In this document: positions 47,797 through 60,000 of the stretch, one piece after another
How the letters are laid out: each line of letters opens with the position of its first letter
Position numbering within the stretch: the first letter of the stretch is position 1
Translations under genes and position numbers: made by a program
Source: Zygaena filipendulae
Taxonomy: Eukaryota > Arthropoda > Insecta > Lepidoptera > Zygaenidae
Assembly: GCA_907165275.2 (NCBI GenBank)
Contig: OU015672.1
Location: 5,872,501 to 5,936,500 of the forward strand
Direction of reading: 5' to 3'
Length of the DNA: 64,000 nt
Notes under the pieces: generated by a model
Databases searched by the model: none
Told to the model about the DNA's origin: nothing
Seen by the model: only the letters and a program-made list of their open reading frames with translations

Positions 47797-48000
47797 TTAA
47801 CCGAATTCAAAAGGGAGGAGGTTATCAATTCGGATGTTTATTTTTCTTTTTTTTTTATTTATTTTCGGGCATAACTCCGTCATACAGATTTGCAGGATTT
47901 GCAAAATTCTTTTTTTGTTCGAAAGGGGTTTATTCCGAAATGGTCCCATTTAGATTTGATAAGTTTCGAAAACAGATAACGGAACTTTTGAAGTCGGTTG
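47797..48000. mobile_element. MITE with AACCGACTTC-type ends, copy 2
   Basis: TTAACCGAATTCAAAAGG and TTTTGAAGTCGGTT form the ends; GGGAGGAGGTTATCAATTCG follows the left end. Confidence 0.7.
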
Positions 48001-48932
48001 ATTTTTTTTATTTATTTTGCTATTAGTTGTTACATTTTCGCAACATGTCATCGCTTTGTTGTTATATACCTACCAAATACTTACATGTGAACCGTTATGA
48101 AATTATTCATTACCTATTCTTTTTTTAATTTTTTTATTATATCTACATCAAACCAAATAGCAACGTGTGGACATGGCGATTGTTAAAAACGATTTCAATT
48201 CAAAATCTTTTGCCGCAAAGTAGAATTTAGAATAGTTTCAAGGCATGTTTTTCAGGAAACCTCGATTTCGGCCAGTGTCTAACGGCCATCTCAAAGAGTT
48301 TACCCACATCTATGTAAAGACGTACAAGACCTACCTAAGTATAATGTACACAAAGGAGCCTGCAAGTAGTCGCTCTTTCAAGAGCCTCACACACTTGAAT
48401 GTAGAACATTTTCTTTTTTCCCCTCGCAAAGAATTACTTTAGGTACATACCTACATCCATAAAGCCAACAGCTTAGCGGTTGTTTGGCGACGAAAATACA
48501 AAACGGTTAAAAAAGCAAAGCCCACACAAATTGGTATTTATTTTGATGTTATGTATCAAAAGTATTTTCTTATTTTTTATTCCTTGCATTACGATGTTTA
48601 TTTCTGTGTCTGTATTATACAAAAAGTACTTATAACATCCCGTTGAGCCGACTATAGACGGAATGCTTCAAGAACTGGTTTTGAAATGTAAATTCATACA
48701 AAGATAGATAGATATGTACTTAACTATCTTGCATAGTTTTGTTTGTTGTCCAGTCGAGCTAAAATACTCAAATTGATTTAGAAATAATAATTATATTATT
48801 ATCCATCTATACCTACTATAATCGGTTAGTACTAGTTGTTGTTTGTGAAAATAATATGAATTAAAAAAAACATTCAATACCAACATAATTATGATGCTAC
48901 GTAAGAAAAGCTTTATCTAAATCAGTAACTAA
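48001..48932. other. Intergenic, nothing recognised
   Basis: AT-rich DNA with short open frames (for example 48245-48442 plus) that show no known motif, codon bias or splice context. Confidence 0.4.
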
Positions 48933-49173
48933 CGGCCGCACTCAGAGTCGACTTTAATGATTACTTAGTTAAGTATAGATTTTTAAAACAAAACTGCCGC
49001 AATCAGAGACGTTCAGTAAATTAATGTTAATTGGAATTTAATGAGATGTAACTTAATTAGTTAAATGCCAATTATCATTACTTTATTAGATAAACTTGTC
49101 TGATTGCGGCAGTTTTGTTCTAAAAATCTATATTTAACTAAGTAATCATGAAAGTCGACTCTGAGTGCGGCGG
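48933..49173. mobile_element. Long palindromic MITE, copy C
   Basis: CGGCCGCACTCAGAGTCGAC to GTCGACTCTGAGTGCGGCGG, 241 bp, nearly perfect foldback. Confidence 0.85.
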
Positions 49174-49252
49174 TGAGCAAATAATATCATGAGAAAAATG
49201 TGTCAAGTCGAACAGGATAATATGACGCAGAACAAGGTTCAAAAATAATTTG

Positions 49253-49404
49253 CGGCCGCACTGAGTCGTTTTAATGATTACTTAATTTTAAGTAAAGATT
49301 TTTCAAATAAGTTTTTCGCAATCAGAGACGTTCATTAAATTAATGTTAATTGGCATTTAACTTAAGTACCTACTTAATTATTAAAACGACTATGAGTGCG
49401 GCCG
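49253..49404. mobile_element. Long palindromic MITE, internally deleted copy
   Basis: GCGGCCGCACTGAGTCG at the left and ACTATGAGTGCGGCCG at the right; the middle has lost one arm and the central loop. Confidence 0.7.
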
Positions 49405-50387
49405 TTGGCAGGCTAACATACCTATACCTACCTACCTACCAAATTTTTATCTCACTACCTTTATGGGCAGAGCCAGAAACATGGTTTGACTTGTAATGAA
49501 GGTTACCACCTACGAAGGTACCTATTTATCTATTAATACTGAATGATGCTCGTATAGGTAAGATAAGGCGCACGATGCCAATATTTATGAAGTCATAAAA
49601 GCCCTCACGAAGCGATAGGACCGCCTTAATGTGGGTTCAACAGGTGGCATAGGTATACATTCCCAATGTTTTACGATATGCGAGTTTCGACGGCTACTTA
49701 TATGGGTCATGTGAACTACGATGTGTGTAGGTACGTGAAATTTTATGAAATTGTACGACACTCATACCAAATACATATATTATGGTGTAGGTAATACGGA
49801 TAGTTCGTACGATTAGAGTTTCCGGCAATAACAATTTTTCTCTGATCAAATTTTTCCTGTAAAATTCAAGTTTTTCCAGGAAAACTATATGAATTATATG
49901 ATGTAGTAATCGTATTAAAAATAAAACCAAAATTCAACTGTTTCTTAAATAACTATTCAAAACTTTTGAACTCATTTTTAGCTATGTGGCTTGTACCACT
50001 TATGTGTGGAAACAGTGAATGTCACGTTTAAAAACAGAGGAGCTAATTTTAGAAGTTTATACTTAATTAAAAATTTTAAATCCGATCCATCGTAATCGTA
50101 ACCTTTTCACCACCATCCCCTTAATATCACAATCTACTAAAGACTGGGGCCAAAAACGTAATATTACCTAAGCTACGTTACTAACAAACCACTGCACTGA
50201 CTTTTAATTATTTATTTATTCTTTATTGCACAGTGTGTACAAATGGCGAACTTAATGTCTTGCGGCATTCTCTACCAGTTAACCATCGGGTAGACAGAGA
50301 GATATACAATAGAAGATGGGGTGTGCAAACAAAACAATAACTAGTATACTTAATACTAGATAGTATAAAATAAAGTCGCTTTCTCTG
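49405..50387. other. Intergenic with a LINE 3' end
   Basis: 50215-50335 matches, on the minus strand, a LINE 3' end (AGAATGCCGCAAGACATTAA, CGCCATTTGTACACACTGTG, CAATAAAGAATA). The rest shows nothing. Confidence 0.45.
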
Positions 50388-50611
50388 TCCCTATATCCCT
50401 ATGTATGCTTAAATCTTTAAAACTACGCAACGGGTTTTGATGCGGTTTTCACCAATAGATAGAGTGATTCATGAGGAAGGTTTATAACTATATTTTAACC
50501 TGGAATGCCCGCGGGAACTCCGAAATTACCGCGGGTGAAGCCGCGCGGGTCAGCTAGTAGGCTATATTGTAACCCGGAATTCCCGCGGGTGAAACCGCAG
50601 GGAACAGCTAG
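50388..50611 (+). mobile_element. Helitron subtype C with duplicated 3' end
   Basis: One unit ends at CTAG 50554-50557 (GTGAAGCCGCGCGGGTCAG). A second, 54-bp unit follows at once (TAACCCGGAATTCCCGCGGG, GTGAAACCGCAGGGAACAG) and ends at CTAG 50608-50611. Confidence 0.75.
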
Positions 50612-51414
50612 TAATTTATAAACTAAAACATAAAGAGGAAAGACAAGGATAAATAACGGTTATTTACTCACTATACATACTATATATAATACGGCACTAT
50701 AACTTTTATATTGGACTAAATGATAGATATTGGGCATTCCTATTATTTATCACTAAGATAAATCGTGCCTAAAGCGTGTGGTCTGGAGGTAATGGCCATG
50801 TTTTTGTAGCCTTAACTTATTGAGAATACAAGAACATGGCAGTGAAAGGGTTAAAGCTTCGAAGTAGTCGATCGAAGGAAGGCTACAAAAGAATATGGCC
50901 AATAAACTTTGTTTCTATTGACTATACCTTATGTAGATACCTACTTAGAACTGAACAAGTGTAATTTTATGTAATTTTATTAAAATTACAGTGGATCATG
51001 TGGAAGACCACGAGCAGGCGCCACGTAGACAATTTTGGTAACGCAAAACATAAAACCGCGCCACTCCCGTCTCAATAAGGATCTCTTCACACATCAGTAT
51101 TAAGACGCATTATACTCCGGCTTAAAAAAAAAATCATTAATAATAATTTGCGCACACAGATCATCCATAAAGTTCCTTAGATGTTTATAAATAACTTTTG
51201 AAATGTGACGTCACAAAACTTAGGACCCCGCCTACCCCTTGACACAACCTTAACGATTGAAAATTGAAGAATGATTGCAAAATCAGAAAATTAAACTTTA
51301 AACCTAAAGATTTTAATTGAGAATTCCTTAATTCCTCCAGCTCCATTAACACAAATTTTCGCTGCTCGGACCACGAGTACAATGGGAAACATCACAACAA
51401 CCTATTGACATCTT

Positions 51415-51531
51415 CACTAATTTTGTACACACCTTGTCAGAGGTACAGAGAAGGACATAGGGTACTATTTATCCCGGAATTCCTGCGGGATCTCTGATAT
51501 TTGCGCGGGTGAAACCGCGGGGAACAGCTAG
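51415..51531 (+). mobile_element. 5'-truncated Helitron
   Basis: GTCAGAGGTACAGAGAAGGA, CGGAATTCCTGCGGGATCTC, GGTGAAACCGCGGGGAACAG, CTAG 51528-51531. Confidence 0.8.
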
Positions 51532-51815
51532 TTGGTAAATAAAACAAATCTTTTCAAGTAATAAAATTTATACTTTACTTTACAGCTTACTTTCGACATC
51601 TTCACAGCACAGCAAATTCACGTAGTCGCTACATAATTGTATATTATGACTTTCACTATACCTAATGTATACTATATACAAACAGGTATTCAAAGGACGT
51701 TTACACTCTAGCCGACATATCTAGTACGAGAGCTAACTTAGTAGACCTTAGGTCACCGATCGCCGTACAACGGAATGGGACCAAAAATGAACCATAGACA
51801 GGGAATAGTGTCATA

Positions 51816-52052
51816 CCGCCGCACTCAGAGTCGACTTTAATGATTACTTAGTTAAGTATAGATTTTTAAAACAAAACTGCCGCAATCACACAAGTTTAAT
51901 AAATTAATGTTAATTGGCATTTAACTAATTAAGTTACATTTCATTAAATGCCAATTGACATTAATTTACTGAACGTTTCTGATTGCGGCAGTTTTGTTTT
52001 AAAAATCTATACTTAACTAAGTAATCATTAAAGTCGACTCTGAGTGCGGCCG
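51816..52052. mobile_element. Long palindromic MITE, copy D (tandem 1)
   Basis: CCGCCGCACTCAGAGTCGAC to GTCGACTCTGAGTGCGGCCG. Preceded by AGTGTCATA, which recurs between this copy and the next. Confidence 0.9.
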
Positions 52053-52065
52053 TTAGAGTGTCATA

Positions 52066-52306
52066 CCGCCGCACTCAGAGTCGACTTTAATAATTACTTA
52101 CTTAGTTAAGTATAGATTTTTAAAATAAAACTGCCGCAATCAGGGACTTTCAGTAAATTAATGTTAATTGGCATTTAATGAGATGTAACTTAATTAGTTA
52201 AATGCCAATTAACATTAATTTATTAAACTTGTCTGATTGCGGCAGTTTTGTTTTGAAAATCTATACTTAACTAAGTAATCATTAAAGTCTACTCTGAGTG
52301 CGGCGG
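52066..52306. mobile_element. Long palindromic MITE, copy E (tandem 2)
   Basis: Starts with the same AGTGTCATA-CCGCCGCACT junction and ends CTCTGAGTGCGGCGG. 13 bp separate it from copy D. Confidence 0.9.
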
Positions 52307-52764
52307 ATAGAGCAATAGTATGATCAAATATTCTCCGTTCGAAATTTAAACACAAAACAATTCAAATGCGTGGAACGGCGCGGAATCACCTTTGATGGCA
52401 TTTTAGCCTGACTTTAAATTACTTCACTATGTTTGCACTCACTATCGTTCTACGCTATTATATAATAAGTTTGTACGGAAATTGCATTGAACGACCCTAA
52501 GGTAAGTGGCTAGCTCACTAGGATTAGTCACTCAGCGACTCGGCTCTTAGCAATAAATGGAGCTCTTTGAAGTGTGGCTTTAGGAATAATTACTCGCTCA
52601 CTGATATTTTAACAATGAACAGAAAGTTGATGTTTGCGTTTAGAGTATTGCTCTACAGATCTAATGTGTAAACGCCCAATGAATTTCCTTGTGCACTTAT
52701 GCTAGACCGAAACAATACGTCAAAATAACATCATTTTGAACATCTCTGAACCCCAGCAGGTCTG

Positions 52765-52809
52765 AACAACGCAGTTGTGTAACTTCTAAAGTTACACAAC
52801 TGCGTTGTT
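52765..52809. repeat. Perfect 21-bp inverted repeat, 3-bp loop
   Basis: Left arm 52765-52785 (AACAACGCAGTTGTGTAACT plus T), loop CTA, right arm 52789-52809 is the exact complement. It lies 7 bp from a Helitron CTAG end. Confidence 0.95.
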
Positions 52810-52816
52810 TCAAGTA

Positions 52817-53078
52817 CTAGCTGTTCCCCGCGGTTTCGCCTGCGTCAATTTCGGAGATCCCGCGGGAATTTCGGCATAAAAGTACTTTATATCCTTTTCG
52901 GTGCCCCTGAAAACGTGTAGTGTGCACAATTATATGCAGTTTCACCCGTGATAATTTCAGCGTTCCCGCGGGAACTCCGAAATATGTATACCAAATGTAT
53001 ACAAAATTTCACGGTGATCGGTTGCTCAGCCGTGAACTCGTAACAAACAAATTCACTTTCGCATTTAAATAATAATAA
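52817..53078 (-). mobile_element. Helitron with internal duplication
   Basis: CTAG 52817-52820, GCTGTTCCCCGCGGTTTCGC; a second GCAGTTTCACCCGTGATAAT start occurs at about 52935; the 5' side is TTTCGCATTTAAATAATAA. Confidence 0.7.
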
Positions 53079-53379
53079 TGATTGGTAGCATGGTCCATGT
53101 TGGTAGGTACTTCTTCATAGTTAAATTCCCAAATGTAAAAATAATGTGTGAATTACAAAAAATTCAACCATAAATGCATTGCGCGCTATGCAGTTGCCAT
53201 AAAATTACATTTTATTATATTTTCCATGGTTAACTTAAAATAAACAAATAAAATATATACTTATATACGGTGAGTTGACAACTTGTGATTGTGAGTTGTC
53301 TGTTTAAAAAATAAACATTTTAACACTTACTATAAGTTATGTGGTGTTTTATAAAAAAAAAAAAAAACTTTTATATCCA

Positions 53380-53441
53380 GTTATAATATGAACACGCCCA
53401 GACTGGAAGTCTGCCTCTACCGGGAGTCGCACCCGACATTC
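53380..53441 (-). mobile_element. SINE fragment
   Basis: Minus strand GTCGGGTGCGACTCCCGG and CCAGTCTGGGCGTGTTCATA resemble the B-box region and body of the SINE at 44747-45028. Confidence 0.55.
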
Positions 53442-53918
53442 CTCGAGTGATTTTCTTTTTTGATGAATTCATCACGCCCAAAAATATTCATTAACTTCGC
53501 GAAATGTATTGAAAGCCATTTGGTTGTGTTTTTAATTAGTCACTGTTTTTTTTTTTTCAATTCAGTTCTGTGAATATTGTGGAACATTACGTACATTTTC
53601 CACAATCCTCCTGCAATATCTTACGATAATGTTAAGCAAAGGAAGTTTTGGGAGAGTTAGAGCGTTTGCTCTGACTTTTATTTTTCTACAGTATTTTTTT
53701 TTCTAGTTATATGTTAGTAGTAGTACAGGTTGCTTGGAAGAAATTGCTTTTAAGCAATAAGGCCGCCCTTTGTTGCTTGTATTTCCCACCAAGTATTTTA
53801 ATATTTTCTGTTTCTGGTAACAAATAAAGAATATTTGATGTGCTTTGATTCTTTTGCGAGCGTGACGCGCCTGTCCCGGCTACATGTCCTCTCTAGTTAA
53901 TACATTATTTTCTCTGTG
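53442..53918. mobile_element. CCACAGA-family MITE interrupted by a LINE 3' end
   Basis: MITE sequence at 53442-53672 and 53860-53918 (ACATGTCCTCTCTAGTTAAT, TATTTTCTCTGTG), inverted relative to 25623. Between them, about 53683-53840 is a LINE 3' end (GCTTGGAAGAAATTGCTTTT, AAGGCCGCCCTTTGTTGC, AACAAATAAAGAATATTTGA). It sits about 115 bp past the NIPP1 stop codon, so it may contribute 3' UTR. Confidence 0.65.
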
Positions 53919-54032
53919 AGCGCCTCTATCAAGTTTTTGGCCCGGTTCGAGAACATCTTGGATCCGGGGCTGTCTTCGATGATGATGATGATGAGGGGTC
54001 CTGGTGACGCGTCTCCTCCAGGGCGCGGCCGC

Positions 54033-57000
54033 TCAGACGGCGGGCAGCAGGCCGGGCTTCCTCCCCGGCCACGCCTCCTTGGCGTACTTCTTCCGTTTCG
54101 GCTCGTTCGACGGACCCGCCTCTTCGGGCGCTGCAACAATAAACCAAAGAGTACAGAACATATTAAGAAGCGACACTCTCCGCCTCCCACCATTTTCATG
54201 CCTCCTCATACCCCCCGCGAGAGTTTCTTGAAAATTCCGAGGAGTTTCTCACATGCAGAAGTTACATGTGACAATTATTCACTGGCAGCAGACAGTTACT
54301 GTCAGCTCGCTGTCAACCTTTTCGAAAACCTAAATCAGTTTTTTCTTAATTTATTTATCAGTTTTGTATTTTATATATTTTAATCACATTATTTGCTTAA
54401 TTATTTACTGTGATATGTGATGTGATCCCACTTCTGATGTTATCAAAATCCTTACATAATATGTAAGTAAGTAATTATTATAAAACATATTACAAAACGA
54501 AGTTCTCCGCCGCATCTGCCTCTGTTCGTCTGTCTGTTCGCGCGATAAACTCGAAAACTACTGAAGAAATTTTCATGCGGTTTTCACCAATAGAGTGGTT
54601 GATGATATAGGAAGGTTTGTGCGTATAGTTTATCCTGAAATTCCCGCGGGAACTCGGAAATTACCGCGGGTGAAACCGCGGGGGACAGCTAGTTATTATA
54701 AAAAAACTTAGGAAACCAATCGTTTCCTAAACTTTCATATAGTTTCTTCATTCGGGTCCATCAAATATCGTTCATGCACTTTTATACCTTGTCGCCCCCA
54801 CTCCCAACAAAAAAAATACCAGTCGAACGGAGAACATACCCGAGTGCGGCAAGGGTGGATGGATGTTGAGGTGCGGCTCGGGACCCTCCAGCTCCACGTC
54901 GGGCGCCGGGTTCGGCAGCAGCATGCCGAGTCTGCAATAACAGTGACACCTATCAGATCGACTCCCAAACATCACAATAGGGATGTTGCCTACTTTTGAA
55001 AATCTAAATTCTAATTAGTCCGTCAGTTAGAAAATAAAAAAACAATAGACACGTATTTTTGCTTTTTTAAATAAATTAAAATATTCAGAGATAAAGCGCA
55101 TTAAAGTTTAGGATGAGGGGGTCGTGACATCACTAACCGCAAAACAGCCATACAAACTGTCAGAATAGTGACGTCACGCGAAATTTCAACTCAATATATC
55201 GCCGTTATTTTTTGATTACGTAAAAAAAGAAAAAATACGTGTCCAATATTTTTTAATAATCTACAAGACGGACTAAAAAATAAAAATTAGTCAACATGCC
55301 AGTGGCGAAGGTACCATAGAAGCCGATTCCCACCGGCTTCCCTTCAGACGCAACATCTCTCTCCGTAATTGAGAACGTTGTTAGGGATACATGGGAAGGA
55401 CTTTTTATACCGGAATTCCCGCGGGAACTCCGGAACTTATCGCAGGTGAAACCGCGGGGAACAGTTAATTTAATAAGTTGAAATTAAAGTAGATTTCCGG
55501 CTTCCCTCTCTCAATATTTCACCCTTCGCCACTGCAACATGCCCATTATAGATGGGCAATCAGGTGCTCGGGTAAAGCACAGAGCAGAAAATACCTGATA
55601 GAAGGGACATCAACTTGGTTTAGTATGAAAACAGGTGAAAACCAGTGTCGCCGGGGTGATTTTCGCACACAAAACTATTCATTCCTATCTTTTCCTCTTC
55701 TTTAGTTACCCCCGTCCGTGCGTGACAGCGGGCTGCCAACTGAAAACCAGCGCTAGGTGTTCCCGCACCTAGCTAATGCTGAGTTGGTGTCCCTTTCAGC
55801 AGAGTATGCAAGAGATATCATATGTGTACAAATTTAGATTAAGCACTGTTTATGTTTATTTCTTTTTATTGTGTGTTGTGCTGAAATAAATGTATTTTGA
55901 ATTTTCTATCTTCCTATCTTCTTGTTTCAAAACATTCATCAACGTAAAGAAATGTATTAAACGCTTTTTGGTTACGATTTACTTAGTCACTGTTTTAGAG
56001 ATTCACAGTTTTGAGAATATTGTAAAAAATATACTTGGGATACTAGGAAAAGAATTTTTGGGCAAGTTAGAGCATTTGTTATTCAAGCGGAAGGTATATA
56101 TATATATATACGTATAGTTTATCGCGGGTGAAACTGCATGGAATTTTGCATACTACACACATAATTATGTACTACACAATATTGTCAGGGGTATAGAAAA
56201 AGAATATAGAGTACTTTTATCCCGAAATTACCGCGGGGGGCGTCTGTCTGACGGTTGAGAGGCGAACCCTCAACTCTTGTTACTGTATAAGTAGTTGTTG
56301 TATACGTGTGTTGTTATTTTGTGTTGTGCCAAATAAAGTTTTTTGATGATGTGCAAAGGCGGACTTATCCCTCGAGGGGATCTCTTCCTGCCAAATAAAG
56401 TTTTTTCAATTCAATTCGATAAAAAACGCAGTCAACTGATGTGCAAAGGCGGACTTATCCCTCGAGGGGATCTCTCCCAGTCAGCCTTGGATAGGTGACG
56501 GGTGACTAACCTCGCGCCGATGAGGCTGAGGTGTGTGGTGGGCGCGGGCAGGTCCGAGTAGAGCGCGGTGCCGCGCGATATCTCCTGCAGCCGCAGCGAG
56601 TGGTGGTGGTGGCCTGGCGGAAACAACACAAATACACCCGGATCAGCACACCCAAATACACCCGGATTAGCACACTCAAATACACCTAATGTACACGCTA
56701 ATGCTACTGCTCCACCTGGGTTGATATTAACGTTGATGTTAATGTCCAACTACGCGTTAATTAAGGCATTAAAATACGTTTTGGCTACATTTAGTTTGCA
56801 ACGTGTCGTTAAGCGTTAATTTCTAGTGAAATAACGCGTTAACACAAAATGGACGTCGAAGCTTCAGACAGCATTTTTTTTGCAATGGCGGTAGAAGCAG
56901 CTGTAATTTTAGACCATTCCATTGTCGTATTTTTATTGTTACCGCCAAAACAAAGTAAATACGGTCTTGCTCTGCGCGTGCGCCACGCAGAATAAAAAGG

Positions 57001-60000
57001 CGTTAATGAAGTCAACACCGCTTAGTGCGCTAAATAACGCGCTAAAACCCTTTGATGTGTCCAAAAAACCGACACCCGAGCTATCGCTTAACGTTTAACG
57101 TCATTAGTAATGCCGTTAACCCGCTAACACGTTGAAATGTTCGCTGCATCTACGTAATGCCTAAATTAGCGCACTAATTTACGCGTTAACACGCAGGTGT
57201 AGCAGTAGCATAAGAATATTCCACAATAGCGAAACACGGAGGGCACCGCTAGTCTATAATAGTGTTCATTATGACGGTGTTGTAACTGAGCAAAGTATTC
57301 CTGAGTGAATATACGCAATTGAACATGAAGTAACGAAGATAAAAAGCAGTGCACTATCTAGACACGCGGCAGCGTGTCCAGCCAAGTTCAGGGACTTATA
57401 TTAGAACTAGCTGTGCCCTGCGGTTCCACCCGCGTGAGTTTCGGAATTCCCACAGGAACTGGGGAAGGGGGATGGAAAATAAACATTGTCCGATTCACAG
57501 ACCTAACAGATATGCACACAAAATTTCACGAAAATCGATCGAGCCATTTCGGAGGAGTTTAATTACAAACACCGTGGCACGAGAATTTTATATATTAGAT
57601 AATCACTGACACGGGCAATGTGTAGTCATTGATATAACCTGGCTGCTAGCAACATCTAATAAAGCCCGCTCACGCGAGAAAACCACGAGAACAGAGAACG
57701 TGAATGTGGGGCAGATGTTCTCCACCGTTTCTCGTGGTTTTCTCACAAGATTCTCGCGTGAATGTGGAACGGGCATAAAAACTTTTTGTTACAGCGACGT
57801 AGGTAAATTTCTGTACTCACTTTCATCGGCACTCTGTAGCTTCAACTTCCTGGGAATCGTGCTGGAGTTGGGCACGATGGTCGACTTTACGAGGTTCCTG
57901 AACTTGCCCACCGTGGGGTCGATGTCTTCCGGATTGATTATGTCCACTTCCTCATTGAAAGACACGTTTCGTTTCTGCTTTTTCGACGCGCCCGTCGGCA
58001 TCGGCAGGGTGCGTTTCGTTCCCGTTGGTGGCTGTATTTGGAGAAGAACATGAAATTATTTACAGAATAAGAATTATTCAACAAAATTATACTATAGGTA
58101 CGTACACAGAATAAACAACGCGATAAAATCACAAAAAGCAAATATTCGGTATAAGACATGTTGCATGTGCATTTTGTAAGGTTTTTATTTCTTTGAGCAT
58201 GTTAGCAAAATAGTTTTAGTGGCATTTCTAAATTTGCTTGAAGCAAATCATTGTTAAAAAATAAAAATAGTTTTATTGTGCTATCAAATCATAAGGATAC
58301 TTAGCAGAGTGAATCTCTTCAAAGTGCCAAAACCTACCAAAATTTTGGGAGAAAATTGACGTAAATATGTTGTTTTTCAACTTTTTTGTATATTCTTTTT
58401 ATAATGACACAGAATTTATTGTTATGTAGGTATGTAGTTTATTTGTACGTGGCTCACCTTGATGACATCACCACCATCGTCGGTGGATATGCCCAACATG
58501 GATATTCTTCGATTGTGCGCCGTATTGAACTCGGTCAAATTCTGAAAAAAAAAATATAGAGGTTGTGAGTTTGTGAGGTTGTAGGGGGTAATCTCTAGAT
58601 GTACTAAACCGATTTTAAAAATGCTTTTACCAATAGAAAGCCACATTATTATTTTTTAAGTATCATAGGATGTATTGTAACCCAAAATTCCCGCGAAAGC
58701 TCAGAAACTACTGCGGGTGAAACCGCAGGGAACAGCTATTAGACTATAAGCAGATACAGAGTACAGACCAAGCTAATGAAATACTAACGTCTAACTCAGT
58801 CTGCGTCTCAGGTAGCCCAAGCAAAGCACCCTCTGTTTCTGTGTCGGGCAAGTCCTCCATTATACCACGAGCATTGCCTGTGGGACGCTCCCTGTAGATG
58901 AAAATTAAAAAAAAAAACGGAATGAGCTTGAGCCGTTGTTGAATAAAATATTGTGAGAAGAAAACCAAAACATGGTGGCAAGGCACTCACTCTATAGTAT
59001 CTTCCAGTTGGAAATCTTCCCTTTTTCTTTCTTAATATTTATTTATTTATTTATTCGTAAGAATATACCTACATAAATTGGTGTCAGTTTACATTAAAAT
59101 TAGTTCAGCATATTTTGCCGATGCTGGCATGCAAATTTCATCTTATGTAAACATAAAATATAATATTTTAACAATCAATTAAATTTCTTGTGTTTATGGC
59201 AATACGTAATAATTAAGAATTATCATGAAATACGTAAAATTAAATTTAAATGTCAAGATTGTAATTACGATAGTTTTCATCCTCTGTGATTTTATATAAT
59301 TGCTTTAGAAATAGGCTAAAGTACCTGATAATGTAGTTTCTTGTGGAAGCTCCGAAATGAAAATTAGAATCTATTGGAAGTTGAGTAGGTTTATGGGCCT
59401 CCAGTCTCATCTTGCCAATGTATGTTCCATGTGCTAAAAAAAAAATAACAAAAAGATTTTACAGATAGCTTCAGAAATCACACTTGCAGAATGAAGCTAA
59501 GAATAAAAATAGTAAATTATTCACTTTAACCTATGAGAATATAGGTATTTTTATTTTTTGCATTCACTTGCAAATTATATTCTTCAACTAAACGTCAATA
59601 ATAGGTAGGTACTATTTATTTTATTTCGATTTTATTTAGTTTTATTGTATTTAATTCTTTTTAGTTTTATTTAATTATATTTATTACTTTATGAGTAGGT
59701 AGGTATTTAAAATATTAACAGCATCCAAATTCAAAATTATTTTATACCAACTACTTTTCCTACTGTTTTTACCTACTATTTACTATTTATTAGAGAAGTG
59801 CATGCTATTCTGTCATAATACATACATATTACTTTAGTAGTCATGAACAGTGGACAAATAGGTAAGTTATTTTCTATGAATTATCTTTATTTACTATAAC
59901 TTTATGATTATCAAAATTTTACTTGCTCTCTCTTAATTATGATCCTCTCTTATAGGCTGATTACTTATTAATCTAAACATTCAATGGTAAAACATCTAAA

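Larger units (their letters stand above)
54980..55544. mobile_element. TGACGTCA-MITE copy 4, host of a nested hAT MITE
   Basis: GGGATGTTGCCTACTTTTG at the left. At the right the terminal GTCAACATGCCC is split by the element at 55300-55534. It is the inverted sister of 22115-22437. One TGACGTCA is intact (55169-55176); the other has become TGACATCA. Lies in NIPP1 intron 7. Confidence 0.85.

Noticed and set aside
53916..54383. 155-codon plus-strand ORF and companions
   Set aside because: They oppose the NIPP1 last exon and its GC-rich 3' UTR; the minus-strand KKYAKEAWPG end explains the region.
57700..58053. 117-codon plus-strand ORF
   Set aside because: It is the antisense shadow of NIPP1 exon 6, whose minus-strand frame matches the family and splices in phase.
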